A DNA stretch of 64,000 bases from Phytophthora colocasiae. Its lineage: Eukaryota; Oomycota; Peronosporomycetes; Peronosporales; Peronosporaceae. The translations under genes were made by a program, and so were the position numbers. The stretch is taken from NCBI GenBank assembly GCA_018806915.1, contig JAGKQI010000087.1:1240001-1304000 (forward strand), read 5' to 3'. Each line of letters opens with the position of its first letter. The stretch's first letter is position 1. Under the pieces are notes generated by a model. It was not told the DNA's origin. It was given only the letters and a program-made list of their open reading frames with translations, and did not search any database. Of this stretch, positions 41,512-54,259 are shown one piece after another.

Positions 41512-43347
41512 GTGATTTTCTATTCTGTATGGTACAGAATAAATAACGGGGTTGAAAGGGTTAAGCGGGCAGGAAGCGGCAAGTGTGGCAATGGGCCCGA
41601 GCCAATGATTTCTACCGCCGAAGCCGGCGACGGCAATACTGACGATCTCCTCCAGCATCTCGATGCAGCTTTTAAGAAGGAGCGCGGTGCAACGGATCTC
41701 AATTGCCCTTCTGGTTCTGCTATAAACAACCGCCATACCCAGCTGGACATTCGCGCAATTGCCGCGTTTGCGATGCGTTTGTCAAAGTGGAAGGACCTTG
41801 GCGGTAATGTGCTTCCCAAAGTGTCAGACAGCACCATCCAAGCAGGAGCTTGCAGTAACATCGTGCTTCCCGCATCCGAGATACTTGAGCGCCGCGAAAG
41901 AAACCGCCCCTACATGCGTAACTACCGAGATCGCCTCGCGGCAAGTGGTTCAGTCCAGAGGAAGGAAACGAAAAAGAAAAGCATTCACTTGGCCCCTATC
42001 AGCAAGGAAAGCCGCGCCGATGCGTTGAAGCGACTCCAGCAAGCGCTTGGACCGGAAGGCCTCGACGAGTGCGTCTGTGTTTCCTGTCACAGGTTAGTAC
42101 GTCGGAAAGAGGCGATGCGGAAGGAGGCGTCTGACTGGAGATACATGTCCAAGATGCGTCGCTGTTTCGGGGAGACCGACACGAGCTTACCCTCAGCGCT
42201 GAGACAGGAGTACAGTGCCCCACCCTGCGTTACGTTTTTGGTGGATTCGCTCGTGTCTCCGCGCAGCTTCCGTTGCTACAGTGATACCAGCGGTCACCCG
42301 ACGGCGTGGTTTAGCGTGTGCAAAGCGTGTAATACATCTATTGAGCAAGGTCATCTTCCAAGGTTCTCCATTTCGAACGGATTTTGCATTGGCTCTCTGC
42401 CCGACCAGCATGCTCGCGGTCTGACGCTGCCTGAGCGTCTGATGACACAACTTGTGAGCATTGCGGCCATGACGCGTGTCATGCGCGGTGGTAGGCACCG
42501 GTGCATCCTGTCGCACTGCCTCGTGTTCGACTGTACGCCCGACCCACCAATATGTCTACTTCCGAGATCCATTTCCGCGGTACGGACGTTTAGAGTCGCG
42601 ATGGTGGGGGACTTTACAGAGGAGCAAGCGGCCAAGATCAGAAAGATGCACACAATTCGAGCCCAGCGAGTTCAAGCTGTGTTCGATTTTTACCGGATCA
42701 ACAATTGCTTGTACGCTTCCGTGTCTCCCATTGATGACGTCCTCAACGAACTTTCTAGGGCCCAGCACGTTGAGCAGCTCATCTTCGACGAAATCGAGGA
42801 TGGAGATGATGCAATTCATAACAACATCCGTGGAGATCAAGAAAACATCCGTGGACAAGACGGTGACTGGCAGGTGCTGCGTGATGTCGATGAGTTGGTT
42901 GTGATGGAACGTCGAGTCGGGCTGTCCGATGCGTCGCGCGTGTTGCTCCAGGAAGAGCAAGGCTTACTCGATAAAATCTGTAGACGGCCTTTGCTAGAGA
43001 GAGAGTTTTTGGTGAAGCGCTCTAACAAGATGTCAATGGACGTATCGGGTGACTTGCTGGCGAAGATGTTTCCACACTTGTTTCCGTACGGTCACGGCCA
43101 TCCTGGCGAGACCAGGCGCGTACCAGTGTCTCTCAAGGAATGCGTCAAACATTACTTGATGTTGGCGACGCGCCGATTTGCTGAAGACGAGTTATTCACT
43201 GTTGTTGCGTTTGACCGAATCGCCATGAAGAACATGTACACCCAGAACGGCCTGCGGTGCCAGCGTTCCCCACACGTGTACGAGCGTTACCAATCCATTG
43301 ACGCTTCTCAGTTGAAAGAGGCTCTTTTCGAAAACGAACAGCGCTAA
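41512..43347 (+). pseudogene. Helitron N-terminal part (Helitron_like_N)
   Basis: 611 codons open. The C-terminal part matches the Helitron-like N domain: GDLLAKMFPHLFPYGHGHP, VPVSLKECVKHYLMLATRRF, FTVVAFDRIAMKNMY. The N-terminal part holds a Cys/His-rich segment (CVCVSCHRLV, CKACNTSIEQGHLPRFSISN) and FYRINNCLYASVSPI, typical of Helitron leaders. It ends at a stop at 43345. Rep continues after a short gap (43384). Confidence 0.85.
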
Positions 43348-43383
43348 CAGGGGTGCCGCCACGCGAGCAGCACGCAAAGCTCG

Positions 43384-44977
43384 GTGGCGCACATATTTGG
43401 GAAGACTGTTGAGATCGCCTCTGCTGCGGTTTGGGGCAGCAACGCCGAGCGCTCCAAGTGCCGCCAGAAGGCGATAGCCTACCAGACACGCTTCGGGGTG
43501 CCGGCGTTGTTTATTACGCTGACGCCAAACACGGACAACTCTCTCACGATGGCGTACAGGGCTGTAAAGATGTCAGTTAGTTCGCTGTTTGATATGCTCG
43601 AGTCGAGGGTCCCCAGTAAGGCGGAGTTGCGCGAAGCTAGATTAGGTAATGATGCCGCGTCCGCGCGGTTGTTTGTGTACCAAGTGAACACGTTTATCGA
43701 GCAGGCGCTGGGGTTGGATCCAACGACGGGGAAGTGGATGCCATTCAACGGTCTATTTGGAGATGTGGAGGCCTACTTCGGCATGGTGGAGACGCAAGGC
43801 CGGGGAACGCTGCACATCCACTTTCTAATCTGGTTATCGAACGTTCCTTCTAGCACGGCGGAGCTAGAGGAAAAGCTAGCTGGTTCACGCATGGCGGAAT
43901 TTCAAGAGTCCGTAGTTGCATACGTGGACAGCAAAGTACGTAACCAGTTGCCGCTATCGCTGGAGCGGTACGAGTGCAGCAACTGTGGGGCCTCGTACTC
44001 GGTGCTTTCGGACCTGAAGATCCCGCCCAAGGCCAAGCAAAACCCTCGGCGTAGCACCTTCAGCAATCGGGCACATGGCAGGGCGATGGATCCCGCTCTT
44101 GTGTACTGTGAAGTATGCAAAAAATCGTTCAGTTCTCAGCACGTACTACGGAACGTTCTTTTACAAAGCCGACCTCTGCACTGGCCGCCTTGGGAGCGCA
44201 AGCTGGAAGCTTCAGAGATAGACAGCGTTGCGAAAACGGAGGTCGGTTGTCGAGATACTATGCAGCAAGCAGTTGCCGTTGTCGACGCCCGCGAAAAGGT
44301 CAAGCTCGCATTACGCAGCGAGGCCGCGATTTTCTCTGATCGCTATGGGCTCAAGGCAACCCCGGAGATGGAGCTACTGCTCGAGGCGAATGCTGCTCGG
44401 ATGGCGTACTGTTCTAGGGACGACGACCCATTCCAAAATGACGAGCTCACCCGACTCATTGAATGTATCCCTCCAATGGTAGCTGATTGCCGAATGACTC
44501 GAGAGTGGATGGACTATATTGTTTCCGTGTTGGTTGTTCTACTGAACCAGCACTGGTGGTGCCACACCAGTAGCTGCTTCAAGGCGTCACGTTACAGTCA
44601 GTGATGACTTCTGTCGGTACAATTTCCCACGCAATCGTAAACCGCATACGTCGTTCGGGCTATCTGGTGTGGAACTTGAGCGCAGAACAGCACATGAGTA
44701 TACTAATGGCTACAATTACGAGTTGATGGCGAGCTTCAAATGTAACCACGACATCCAGGTATTGCTTGGCGGGAAAGATACCGCTCATCGGATTCACTAT
44801 TGCACAAAATATGTGACGAAGCAACAGCGACGTCTGAACGCCGTCGTCGTATTGGCGCTAGCGGCGTTCCGCCGACGGCAAGAACGAGAAAAAATAACAC
44901 AGTGTGGTGACGATTTTGCTGGTGATGACGCGCTTCGGTATCGCGGAAAAGGGTGGCTTCGATGGTCTATACAATGA
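43384..44977 (+). pseudogene. Helitron Rep endonuclease domain, frameshifted
   Basis: 43384-44604 encodes FGVPALFITLTPNTDNSL, VEAYFGMVETQGRGTLHIHF then LIWL (HUH motif HIH at about 43813-43821), CSNCGASYSVLS and CEVCKKSFS, and an acidic helical region. After frameshifts near 44590, 44669-44830 encodes YELMASFKCNHDIQVLLGG and IHYCTKYVTKQQ, the two-tyrosine motif of Helitron Rep (about 44798-44812). HUH Reps nick DNA through Tyr during rolling-circle transposition. The frame closes in stops at about 44977. Confidence 0.85.
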
Positions 44978-46062
44978 CCAACTGACAGGAGGTTGCGGGC
45001 CCTCTGGCTGCGCTGTATATCTATCGTGGGTCGTGCTGTTAAGAGAGCTCCAGTTGCTCATATGTGCCGCTCCGTGATATCATCGGACAGCTCTGTTCAT
45101 CTGACAGCTACTCCTGTGAATTGGTTGATACCGCTGGCAACAATGGCTCCTCTCGCTTTCTACCGGTGTCCTTCCTGGATGACTATATCTACCGCCCTGG
45201 CTCTCTGAACGACATCAATGTGTATGAGTTCGCAATGTGGTATTTCCGGAAGAAGTCAGGTGTATGTCAAACGTCACGGTTGCGTTTTAAAGACGCACAC
45301 CCCCTACGCCTCACTCACAGTCTTGGAAAGCGATACAGAGAGGTGGTACCGGTAATACAGGGCTTTCGGCTGCTATCGATTGACCGGAACTCGCCGGAGG
45401 ATATTCACTACAAGCACGCCATACTATCGCTTGTTTTGTTCAAGCCTTTTCGAGAACTTACCGACTTGATCGGGCCTGCAACCAGCTCCGGTGAGCAATG
45501 GCTACAGTCATTCCGTGAATAGGAGCCGCAGCGAAGTGAGTTTACCCAGAGGATAATGAATCACATCAGTGACTACTACTGCGGAGTGGAGAGCACAAAC
45601 GCTCAGGCGGGTAGCGTTGCCTGCAATGGCCCCTGCAGTTCCGGAAGATGATGCGACGAGCGAGTGCAGTGATGATGATGATTCACTTTATAGCGTTGTG
45701 GACTTCGACGACGATGATGAAGATGATGCTGTGGGTTTTGACGATGGTACCACCTTTGTTGACCCATGGCTCGAAGACAGCACGGCAAGCGATGTTGTTC
45801 TCAACAGCCACGCAGTTCTTCCGATCACGTGCCCTACAATGGCTGCTCCTGATACACGGGTTGCTAAACACTTGAAGATGTTCAAAGTCCATCAACTTCT
45901 CGCTGGGAGCGCGCAAAACACAGTAAGCCATCGTCAGCAAGCTACGGTACCAGATATTTTCCCCGGTGTCGATGTCATGCAAAAATGGCTAAAGAATTCT
46001 GCTACGGATTGCTGTCTGCATGAGCCATCTGTGGCGAATACAGTGCGTTCTTTGGATACAAG
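44978..46062 (+). pseudogene. Helitron linker between Rep and helicase
   Basis: 45064-45522 encodes VSFLDDYIYRPGSLNDINVY, AHPLRLTHSLGKRYREVVPV and AILSLVLFKPFRELTDLIG, the conserved stretch between Rep and helicase in Helitron proteins. 45569-46062 continues with an acidic part (VDFDDDDEDDAVG) and then NTVRSLDTS, where a solo LTR interrupts the frame. A frameshift lies near 45530. Confidence 0.85.
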
Positions 46063-47735
46063 TGACATGATGTAACTTCAGATTTTCTGGCGTCATGGTG
46101 CTGTTACCCAGTGATGTACCTGGTTACATTTGGTTTTGGAGAGGGAGTATGTGGGACGTGGCTGTACCCGTGTGATATCTGTGGAAGATTGTGGATAAAC
46201 CTTCGCCTGACTGTAAAGGGGCCCAAAGGACCAGAGTGTACTTCAGAGTGTGCACAACTCTGAAGGTCAACTACACTCTGTCTGGTCACCGGACTTTCCC
46301 CGACGATGAGTGAATAAGTTCTGGCGGAAAGTCTCTCAGAAGAACGCATCTCTGAGAGACCTCATCCCGTTACCGTCCAGCGCGTTGATGGATGGTTCAA
46401 GGATTCACATATTTACCCGCAGAGACTAAGTATCGCGCGCCGGACCCGCGCACCCGCGCAACCCTCAAGATCTTCATGTACGTTGAAGCATTAGTGCTCC
46501 GTACTCTGGTTTCTTACTCAAGACTCTGGTATCTCTAACTCTGAGTGACCAAGACTCTGAAAAGCAAGTGATATCAGACTCTGAAAACCAGGATACCAGA
46601 CTCTGAAACCACCGAAGATCCAAGACCATACTGAAACCAAGTGAACCCAAGTTCAAGTCACGCATTCAAGTGATTACTGACCTGCACATCCCCCGTAATG
46701 ACGTCTCTACCTGTTAACCCATCGAGATCGGCTGCACAAACTGCATACTGAAGCCAAGTCAAGATACCTGATGCATACAAGAACCAAGTGTACCTGACAT
46801 ACGATGACTGCACAAAGGACGCAAAAGACGACAAGAAGAAGAGAGTTACCAGAGATATATGATAGTTATGAGAAATATAACGATAAACAGAGTTCAATTT
46901 GCTTGCTACTGCACAAGTCCGCTTGAGAGGTATTCAACCACTACGTCATTACGTACGTCGTGTGATCTCCACCAAATTCAATCCCCTTAGGTGGAGATCA
47001 GGTAACGCAGAGACCTGAAAGGACCCGCCTATTCCATATCCTAGTTGGGTCGTTTGTTTTGTCTCTAGCGGTAGCCCATTTCATATTGCTCGTTTGGATA
47101 GGCTCTGGAAAGTAGACAGTCGTTTCAGAGTGCAAGGTAGACTGTTGTATATAGCCGATTGTATTGGTTTATATTTTCCCTCTATATTGGAGGATGGTGC
47201 GCGAACGTAAAAGGGATACCAGACAGACCAGGTGTCTGGTAGCGAGTCCCTAGTACCTGGAGTGTTAGCCCACCGTTCAAGGGCCTAGAAAGAATAAGAA
47301 CAGCTGTATATATTTGTATATTTTCGAACTCTGTATATTGGTTGTTTATCTCTGAAAGTCAGGTATCTCGGTTCTGGATTTGTGATATTCAGACACCAAT
47401 TTCAGACTTTCTCGGGTATATTAACCTCTTTTCGACCGCCGACTTCCTGGAAACCATCTTGGTTCCCAGAGATTCCGACTCCCGAACGCTCCTGGAAGGA
47501 TTTCCTGAATACCGACTCCAGACTCCAAGGGAACCCCAACTTCTCTTCACACCACACTCTCAGACTCCGGCGAGGGTCATATTTCCGAAGACAACGAACC
47601 CACGAGGATACCGCAAGGTACCACACGCCAACCTACCGTTGTACGGCTCTGAAAACCCCTTTTCAGTAGTCGTATAACTAGGGTTCAGTATACGCCCCCC
47701 TGCTCCGCGACCAAAGTTTCACCGACTTCGCGACA
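46063..47735 (+). mobile_element. Solo LTR, type B, inserted in the Helitron
   Basis: 1673 bp from TGACATGATG to TTCGCGACA, flanked by CAAG on both sides (46059-46062 and 47736-47739; with one base of slack this may be ACAAG). Similar to the partial LTR at 1-311 (opposite strand). No internal region or second LTR is attached, so it arose by LTR-LTR recombination. Removing it and one copy of the flanking repeat joins the two Helitron frames without a shift. It contains the GTGCAC hairpin (46241-46265) and the 10-bp stem hairpin (46331-46360). Confidence 0.9.
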
Positions 47736-49462
47736 CAAGCATCGTTGAACTTTTAGAACAAGCGTTAGATGAAGCCACGATGACATGGAACTCATCGTAC
47801 CGAATTGTTAACCGGCACCACATGGAGTATGCTACCGTCGCCGACATCTCCCGGGAGTTTACTCTTAACAAAAAGCAGCACTACGCATTTAAGATAATAG
47901 CTTGTGCGCTACTAAACCGGTGGAGACACGTCGAGGACGGCTCCTACATTCAATGCGGCTCTAACGAAGCATTCGAGAGAGATCAGCTCAGGATGTTTCT
48001 GGGTGGAGAAGGGGGCACAGGGAAAAGTCGGGTTCTAGATGCAATTCAGACCCTTTGTAAAAGCTGGCAGAGACCTGAGTGCATCGTGAAAACTGCTCTG
48101 ACAGGGAAGGCGGCTACTGTTATTTGTGGCCGAACTCTAGCAAGTCTGTTGGTGCAATTACGCATGCGACTTAACGGAGCTTCCGTTGCGTGTGTGGATA
48201 TCATAGTGGTTGATGAGATATCCATGATGCGCAAAACCCAGCTCGCGCAACTCGACCGCTTGCTACGTATCGCAAAACGAGTGGCTGATGTTCCTTTCGG
48301 CGGTGTACACATCGTGTTAGTTGGTGATTTTTTGCAGTTGCCTCCGGTCGGGGGGGGGGGACCGCTCTACAAAACCCCGACGGAGACGAGATCCCAGCCA
48401 ACCCCAAACGAATTGGCAGGGTATCAAATGTGGCTCTCGTTTATGGATGTGGTTATGCTGGAAGAATCAGTTCGCTTTGAGGCAGACCCCGAATGGGGAA
48501 AAGGGTGCAGTTTTGCTCGCCGAGGAGAGTGGCTACCTGAGTTTGTTGAAATTATTAACTCAAGTATTATCGGAAACCCGCAGGCAACCTTTAGTGAATG
48601 GCGTTTTGGCAGCACGATACCAATGTTCATAACACCGGACAACATGACTCGCCTCGCAATAAATAATTTGTTTATTTCGACGGTGGCAAGATTGCTACCA
48701 CGTGGAGAGTATCCTGTTCGGGTTGTAGGGAATTTCAAAGGCAAGCTGTCAAGGCTGGGCTCGCAGGAAGTTAGCATGATCATGTCGCTTCCGGACTCAA
48801 AGTTTGGCAGAATGGCCCCTTACCTGGATTTGATCGTGGGAATGCCCGTACAGCTTACTCAGAATGTGCGCGCCGAAAAGATGGCAGTGAACGGGACCCA
48901 CGGGGTTCTCGAGACTATTATCTTCGCACCTGGCACCACCTTTCGCATCGTTCACGACAGCATTGCAAACATGAAAGTCAAAATTCCAAGTGTTCTCCCA
49001 CCTGCTGTCATAGTGCGGATCTCCCGAGGTCGCACGGCGATATCGATGGCGGGATGCATCGAGCCGGACCTTTTCCCATTGTTTTCGAATACGCAGCCGT
49101 TTAACCAATGCGATATTCGGTTGGCCCCTAGCAGGTCAGGGAACCCTCGGTCATTATCGATCCGGCTACAGCAATTTCTACTGGTGTGCTCCGTAGCTTC
49201 TACAGTTTACAAAGTGCAAGGAGAAACATTGGACGATATGGTTGTGACGGAATGGAGGTCCCAAAATCGACTGACCAACAAACGCCAGCAGCCATATTTG
49301 CTAGTCTCGAGGGTAACTTCTCGGAACGATTTCAGGGCATTGTCTACCTTGACAAAAGACATAATAGACTGGGCTCGACCACCGCCAGACGCAGTCCAAG
49401 AAGAAAAACGACTTTTACGCCGAAGTGAGGCAACAATTAGCAGGTTTGGGAATAGTTCGTAG
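47736..49462 (+). pseudogene. Helitron helicase (Pif1 family)
   Basis: The main open frame is 47780-49462, preceded in the same frame by codons that continue from 46062. Motifs: FTLNKKQHYAFKI (Q-like), LGGEGGTGKSRVLDA (Walker A), TALTGKAAT, IIVVDEISMM (Walker B), IVLVGDFLQLPPVGGGG (motif III), and late helicase motifs with VASTVYKVQGETLDDMVV. This is the superfamily 1 Pif1-type helicase of Helitrons that unwinds DNA during transposition. An 11-base G run at 48350-48360 encodes the Gly stretch. The helicase frame itself is intact; Rep upstream is not. Confidence 0.9.
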
Positions 49463-49782
49463 TGGTGTTGTCGGTTGAAATGTCTTTCCAGAAATACTAC
49501 ATTTGTTTACTAGGTTCGAATCGGGGTGAATTGGGCGTGACTTTTTGCATCTGAAATGGTGATAGCGTATGTCAAAGGAGACTTCGGACGCTACTCTGAC
49601 AGATCAAGATACATGTAATGGATGATGAGAAGCCTATGAAGGTGAACAAATAAAGATAATTTTAACCGAACAAAATATATAAATCAATGCGACTTAAGTG
49701 CAATGAAATCGAAGCTAGCAGGAAAATTGAGCACTCGATACTCCTGGGGTGAGGCACAGTATAGTCTCAAGCATTCTGGGCC
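49463..49782. other. Region after the Helitron, ends not located
   Basis: About 320 bases, AT-richer than the helicase. The Helitron 3' end (short hairpin then CTRR) should be here or further right, but I could not fix it. No other gene seen. Confidence 0.35.
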
Positions 49783-50562
49783 CTAGGCCGCGTGAAGTGG
49801 AACGAGTGGAATCGGCTCAAGTGACGGCGCAGTGAGGTGCTTCCACTGGCAACAAATGGGCAGTTGTAGACGTAGATCGTCCACCCCAGAGACGTCATCG
49901 AACAGGTTGACGACCTTCGGCTGGTCCACCGCAATGTTACGGCAATAATTGGGCGTGTCCAAATAGCCCTGCACGAGCAAATGGTTTGAGGTGTAGCCGA
50001 CGTTCCCATGCATAAAGTCACCTCTGAACATGAGTAGGTCGCCTCAGTTGAGGCGCAGTTCGTCACGGTTGGATCGAAGAGCAACGCGGCGGTTCCATCC
50101 ATAGCCGTAGATTAGTGTGTCGTCTTGTGAGGCGACTAGAAGCACAGTAGCAAGATCAGCAGCATGGTCGTCCAACCCCGGAGGTTGAAAATCACGCCTT
50201 ATGGGCTGGTCCTCAGCACCTGCCATCGTTCGTAGGAAGAAACATTCCGTAGCATGAGGGAAGAACGAAAGGTAGTATAACCTTAGCAATATCGTCATTT
50301 GACGCGAAAGAGCATCAGTAAACCTCGCCCGGATCCGCATGGTGTCAAATGCCTCTCCGTTCCAGGTGCCGTGGTTCCAGTCGAGGTTTCCCAGACGTGC
50401 CATAGTGCGGAGAGCGTTCAACACCTCGTCGGAGACGACGTTGTAGAGGATGATATACCCTCTCCCCAGAAGCAATTGGCGAGCGTTCATGCTTGGAAGC
50501 TTGGACTGAGACACGGTGTAGCGAACTTTGGAAGGGCTCAGTGAATTAAAAAGTGAGTTCAT
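49783..50562 (-). pseudogene. 2-oxoglutarate/Fe(II) oxygenase-like protein with one in-frame stop
   Basis: 260 codons in one frame broken only by a TGA at 50044-50046. Segments: LLLGRGYIILYNVVSDEVLN, EDQPIRRDFQPPG, LATVLLVASQDDTLIYGYGW, then after the stop GDLLMFRGDFMHGNVGY and VQGYLDTPNYCRNI. The GDxLxFRGDxxHxG block with a later R...N is the C-terminal half of the double-stranded beta-helix of PhyH-like oxygenases. At the first metal site related proteins have PHxD, while this one has IRRD, so the iron-binding His seems lost. The stop probably comes from CGA by C-to-T change. Assignment is by motif memory. Confidence 0.55.
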
Positions 50563-51489
50563 ATCTCTGACATTTGAAAGAAAATACGTACGTACTACAC
50601 GCTTAGCTTTCCAGCCGTGAAGAAGCCATCACCGTGCAGCTGAACAGCCTATGCTTTACCTACATATGCAAAAAAGATTGTAAACGAACTCACGTTGAAG
50701 TTGTCGCCACGGACTTCAACATGACAGACAATCAACTTATGACAACGTAGCCAATCATTTTTTATGGTTATGATTTGAAGACAAAAGGCTGTGATTGTTG
50801 ATCCCACCGACTTCACCAATGAATGGGTACATTGGCCACTACCTCAGATAGAAGGCCAACATGGTGTGATGGGGACTTTCATTTTACATTTACGCCAATA
50901 ATATACCATCGGGATAGTACGTGCCGTAACCAATTGAGGTCTGCTCATGTTGAAGTTTCTCTGTGGCTCATGAAATGTCAGTGTTGCCTCAACGCAGGCA
51001 AAGTAACCACTTCTAATAGAAGTTTTATCGCTGGCGTAGGTCATCACTCTGGAAGAGGAGCTCTGCGCAGGCATCTACCATAACGAGACCAAATCGGCTC
51101 TGCGCGCGACGAACTGACAAAAAAAGTTTCTGGGCGTTCCCTCCTACTTTAGGACCAGCAATTTTGAAACATTTTTAGAAAGACCTGGAATTAGGATAAG
51201 TTTTAGTATGACACGCTATCATAAGTACATGGTGCCATCTTAGCTCCAAGCGACCATTCTCACAATTCTTTTTGCAGAATGGTAGGCAAAGTTCGCCAAA
51301 CGGGTAACAGTCGGGCATCACCTCGGGTCGGCCAGGGTGATGCAGTTTGTACGACAACGGATTTTGCCCAACGCTTCCAACTGACGCCATATCAATGCAT
51401 GCAAGAAGTTCTAGCATCGCGTTCGAGAGAGCCTGCGGCTGATGAGATTTCCACGGTGGACGGTAAAAAAGATTTGGTTGTGCCAGCTA
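50563..51489. other. Long region without a recognisable gene
   Basis: Only short open frames on both strands with no familiar motif. No repeats seen by eye. Confidence 0.4.
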
Positions 51490-51960
51490 CCCGATACTAA
51501 AACTGTTATGGCCACTAGACCTGCTACAGCTCCTAAAGGCTAATCCGAATCCTGAGCAAGTTGTGCTTCGCATGAAACTGCTGTGGGTATCTGACCACAG
51601 CTACAAGCAATTGCCGTATGTCCATCTACACTTTATAGATGCTGATGCGTCAGAGCTGCTCGACGAATTGTTAAAGGTTTGAGTTGCGCCGCCAAGCAAA
51701 GATGTGGTGCCGAGAGGCTATCTGACTTTGGAACGCTTATATGTACAGACCTTTCGTGACAACTATGCCGACAACGCGCATGATGTTGACTCCTTGCTTT
51801 TCACGGCTACCATCTAGAGCATCAATTCCGAAGATAGCAATCTTCCACCCCCCGGTACCGTTGTCCGCATTACCAAGTACTCCAACCTCGGCCTATTTCG
51901 CGATCTTCAGTCCCAAGCTACCATTCGCCTGACTAGTTTGATTTGGTCATAAGTTTAGCC
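51490..51960 (+). pseudogene. Unrecognised coding remnant
   Basis: A plus-strand frame with two stops has coding character: LLQLLKANPNPEQVVLRMKL, YVHLHFIDADASELLDELLK, then YLTLERLYVQTFRDNYADNA and PPPGTVVRITKYSNLGLFRD. I do not recognise the family. No Met start is evident, and the fragment lies between an unannotated spacer and the SANT-like gene. Confidence 0.3.
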
Positions 51961-52076
51961 AACCAACTTCAACACCACCGGATGAATTTTAATTGGTCAA
52001 AATAACAATCTGTCAAATACGCTCATTGGCATCACTTCATTGTGCAATTTGCAGGAGACAGCTCACTCGTCCACAG

Positions 52077-52783
52077 ATGCCTAAACATCAAGGGTCGTCT
52101 AACTACACTTACGAAGAACAAGCTCGCCTGGTCGAAGAAGTGGGTCGTATTCTCCCGATTGGCATCACAGAGTGGAGAGTCGTGGAGGTGGCCTTCAATG
52201 CTGCTTTAATCGCACGGAGTCGGCATCGGTCGGTTGAGAGCTTGAAACGAAAGTTCAACGGTCTGTGGAGAGAGTTTGAGCGCACAGACGAATCACAGCG
52301 AACAGCATTGGTAGCGCTATCATGGGACGTGAAGAGGAAAATAGACGAGCGACTTCATCGTCAACGATTTGGCAGCTTACCATCTACTCTGCGCGGCACA
52401 CAACGCTTAGCATCAACACTGCAAGATGCGCGCAGGGATAACCGGAGTATTGGAATGGAAGTGTCACCGATGCACAGTCGAGTGACTGCTTGGTGGCTTC
52501 GGTGGACAGTACGCGACACAGGGCTGCTACTCGATCGACAAAGTTAAAGGTTGCTTCCACCGATGTTGACACGACGCTCAACTTCGCCTATTTGGAGTCA
52601 CGAAAGCACTATGCACAAGGCCCTCGCGTTGGGAAATGCTGTTGCCTGGAGCACCATTTCAATGAATTTCAAGATGCCATTCTACTTGAGCTTAGAAGAG
52701 CGCTTCAATCGGTGCGAAGGGAGAAAATGTACCGAGGAACGTGTGTGACTAGTCACCATAGCAGCCGCAAGGACGTGTGCTAG
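52077..52783 (+). pseudogene. SANT/Myb-like (DUF6818-type) protein
   Basis: Starts MPKHQGSSNYTYEEQARL, followed by VEEVGRILPIGITEWRVVEV, AFNAALIARSRHRSVESLKR and KFNGLWREF. This is the helix-turn-helix of SANT-like proteins common in oomycetes, with the LPIG and SLKRKF landmarks. The first frame ends at 52545; coding character seems to go on in the next frame (about 52490-52783, LLELRRALQSVRREKMYRG), so a frameshift near 52470 is likely. Such proteins are often found near transposons, and this one may be the DNA-binding part of one. Confidence 0.55.
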
Positions 52784-53829
52784 ATAAACATGTCGTTAAC
52801 TGATACAAAAATGCATTTAATGCATGTATCACCATGATCCAGATATTTTTCTAAAGGCAATTTCTGAAGTAAGCAAAGGACTAGTACACCTAAAATAAAG
52901 TAAACGCTTACGAACTGCGATTCCCTCGGGTGTCAGCCCGAGTAAGCAGTATAGTACACCAGCTTTCATAGGGAGCATAATGAATGGCTACAAAAACCGG
53001 TATTTGTACACAAGGTGTACACAACGTTTGTATGGGACGCGGGGTTTTTACCTGAGGTGGAAAAATTGCCTGAAATTAAAATTTAGCATTTTTTCTGGGG
53101 TGCGCAAGAAGTGCGCCAAACAACATAATCTTGTGAGGTTTCACCTGGCTATTTTTCTTATTTTTACTTTCTCAACAACAAGTGGCCTTTACGATATTAG
53201 CCGACCCGCTGGACGCCTCTCATCAGTGGCCCACTCCTTTCAAGTTCTTCTGCAAGATTCACGGCTTGGTGATGCCGTTGCTTGGATCGCAGATCAAAGT
53301 AAGCGACATATTTAGGCTGTACCGCCAATTGACTGAAGTGTGTGTTTCGACGTGTGTTGCCTCTCCCAGAGGCATGAGGAGTTAGAGCTTCGACACGGGG
53401 CCCTTTCCTCCTTCAGGTGGAGTACAAACAGACGAAGGCGTTATTTTCTTCCCAAATCTTCGGCGGAATGACTGAATCAAGAAGTAGCTTCTCACCCTAT
53501 GAGTGAAATCGGATGCCCTCCAATGCGCATTCATGCTACACTATCCCAATATCCATCACTGCGAAGATGTCTGGTTCCAGTGGTGCATGATGTCCTATTA
53601 CTATTATTCTTTGGAGACCTAATTGTTGGGTCACGGCTATATTTCCTGAAAAGACTAAACCCAACGATTCAGCAGTGCGTTTGCGAGTCGTGTGTAGCGA
53701 TTGAAACGCTGGAATATGTTTCATCTCGTGCCCAGTCTTACAAGAAATGTGGCAGTCACTATGGGTGCCAGGGTAAAATAAAAACAATTTGACTTTCAAA
53801 TAATCAATTAAAACACACTAAATTATTGA
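52784..53829. other. Region with only weak coding traces
   Basis: Around 53180-53320 a plus-strand frame reads DPLDASHQWPTPFKFFCKIH, which looks coding but is too short to assign. 53465-53800 has a few more fragments on both strands. No start, stop or family could be fixed. Confidence 0.3.
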
Positions 53830-54259
53830 TTGAGCGAGGTCTCAATCACGTCCAATTCCTCCATTTCGCCGTGGCGTTTAGCTTGCGTTCTGCAAGTCAC
53901 GAGCTACTTGGGTACTCTTAACGCATCAATAATGAACAAACAGTGGTCTTCTGGGCCTGTACGACGTAAACAACTTCGACGAGACAGCTCTGAGGTAGCA
54001 CTCGACGCTCCAGTAGTCTCCTCACTTTGCAATTTTGTGCAAGACCCAAACATGCGACTTTATTGGATGTGCGGTGTCTGTTTGATGACATTACGAAGGC
54101 GTTCACACCAACTGCGAAATATCTCAGCCCACGAGCCACCCTCGTTAAAGCGCCACGCTTTGAAAGCGGTGTAGTTAAAGTTCTCTCCGGAAAGGAGTCT
54201 TCTCTCACCTCGGAAGAGATCGTGGCGCTAAGCCGGCTTGAAGGCACGAATGAAGGAAA
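53830..54259 (+). pseudogene. Unrecognised fragment truncated by solo LTR A
   Basis: Plus-strand frame pieces (NFVQDPNMRL, then LDVRCLFDDITKAF, TAKYLSPRATLVKAPRFESG, SGKESSLTSEEIVALSRLEG) run up to the LTR at 54260. There is one frameshift near 54060. No known domain recognised. The other side of the LTR (56101 on) shows no continuation. Confidence 0.3.

Noticed and set aside
48350..48360. 11-base G run in the helicase as a frameshift error
   Set aside because: The frame is kept across it and encodes a Gly run between PPV and PLY; length should still be checked in reads.
41512..49462. Rep/helicase genes taken as a geminivirus- or plasmid-like replicon
   Set aside because: Domain order, length and Pif1 helicase fusion fit a Helitron.
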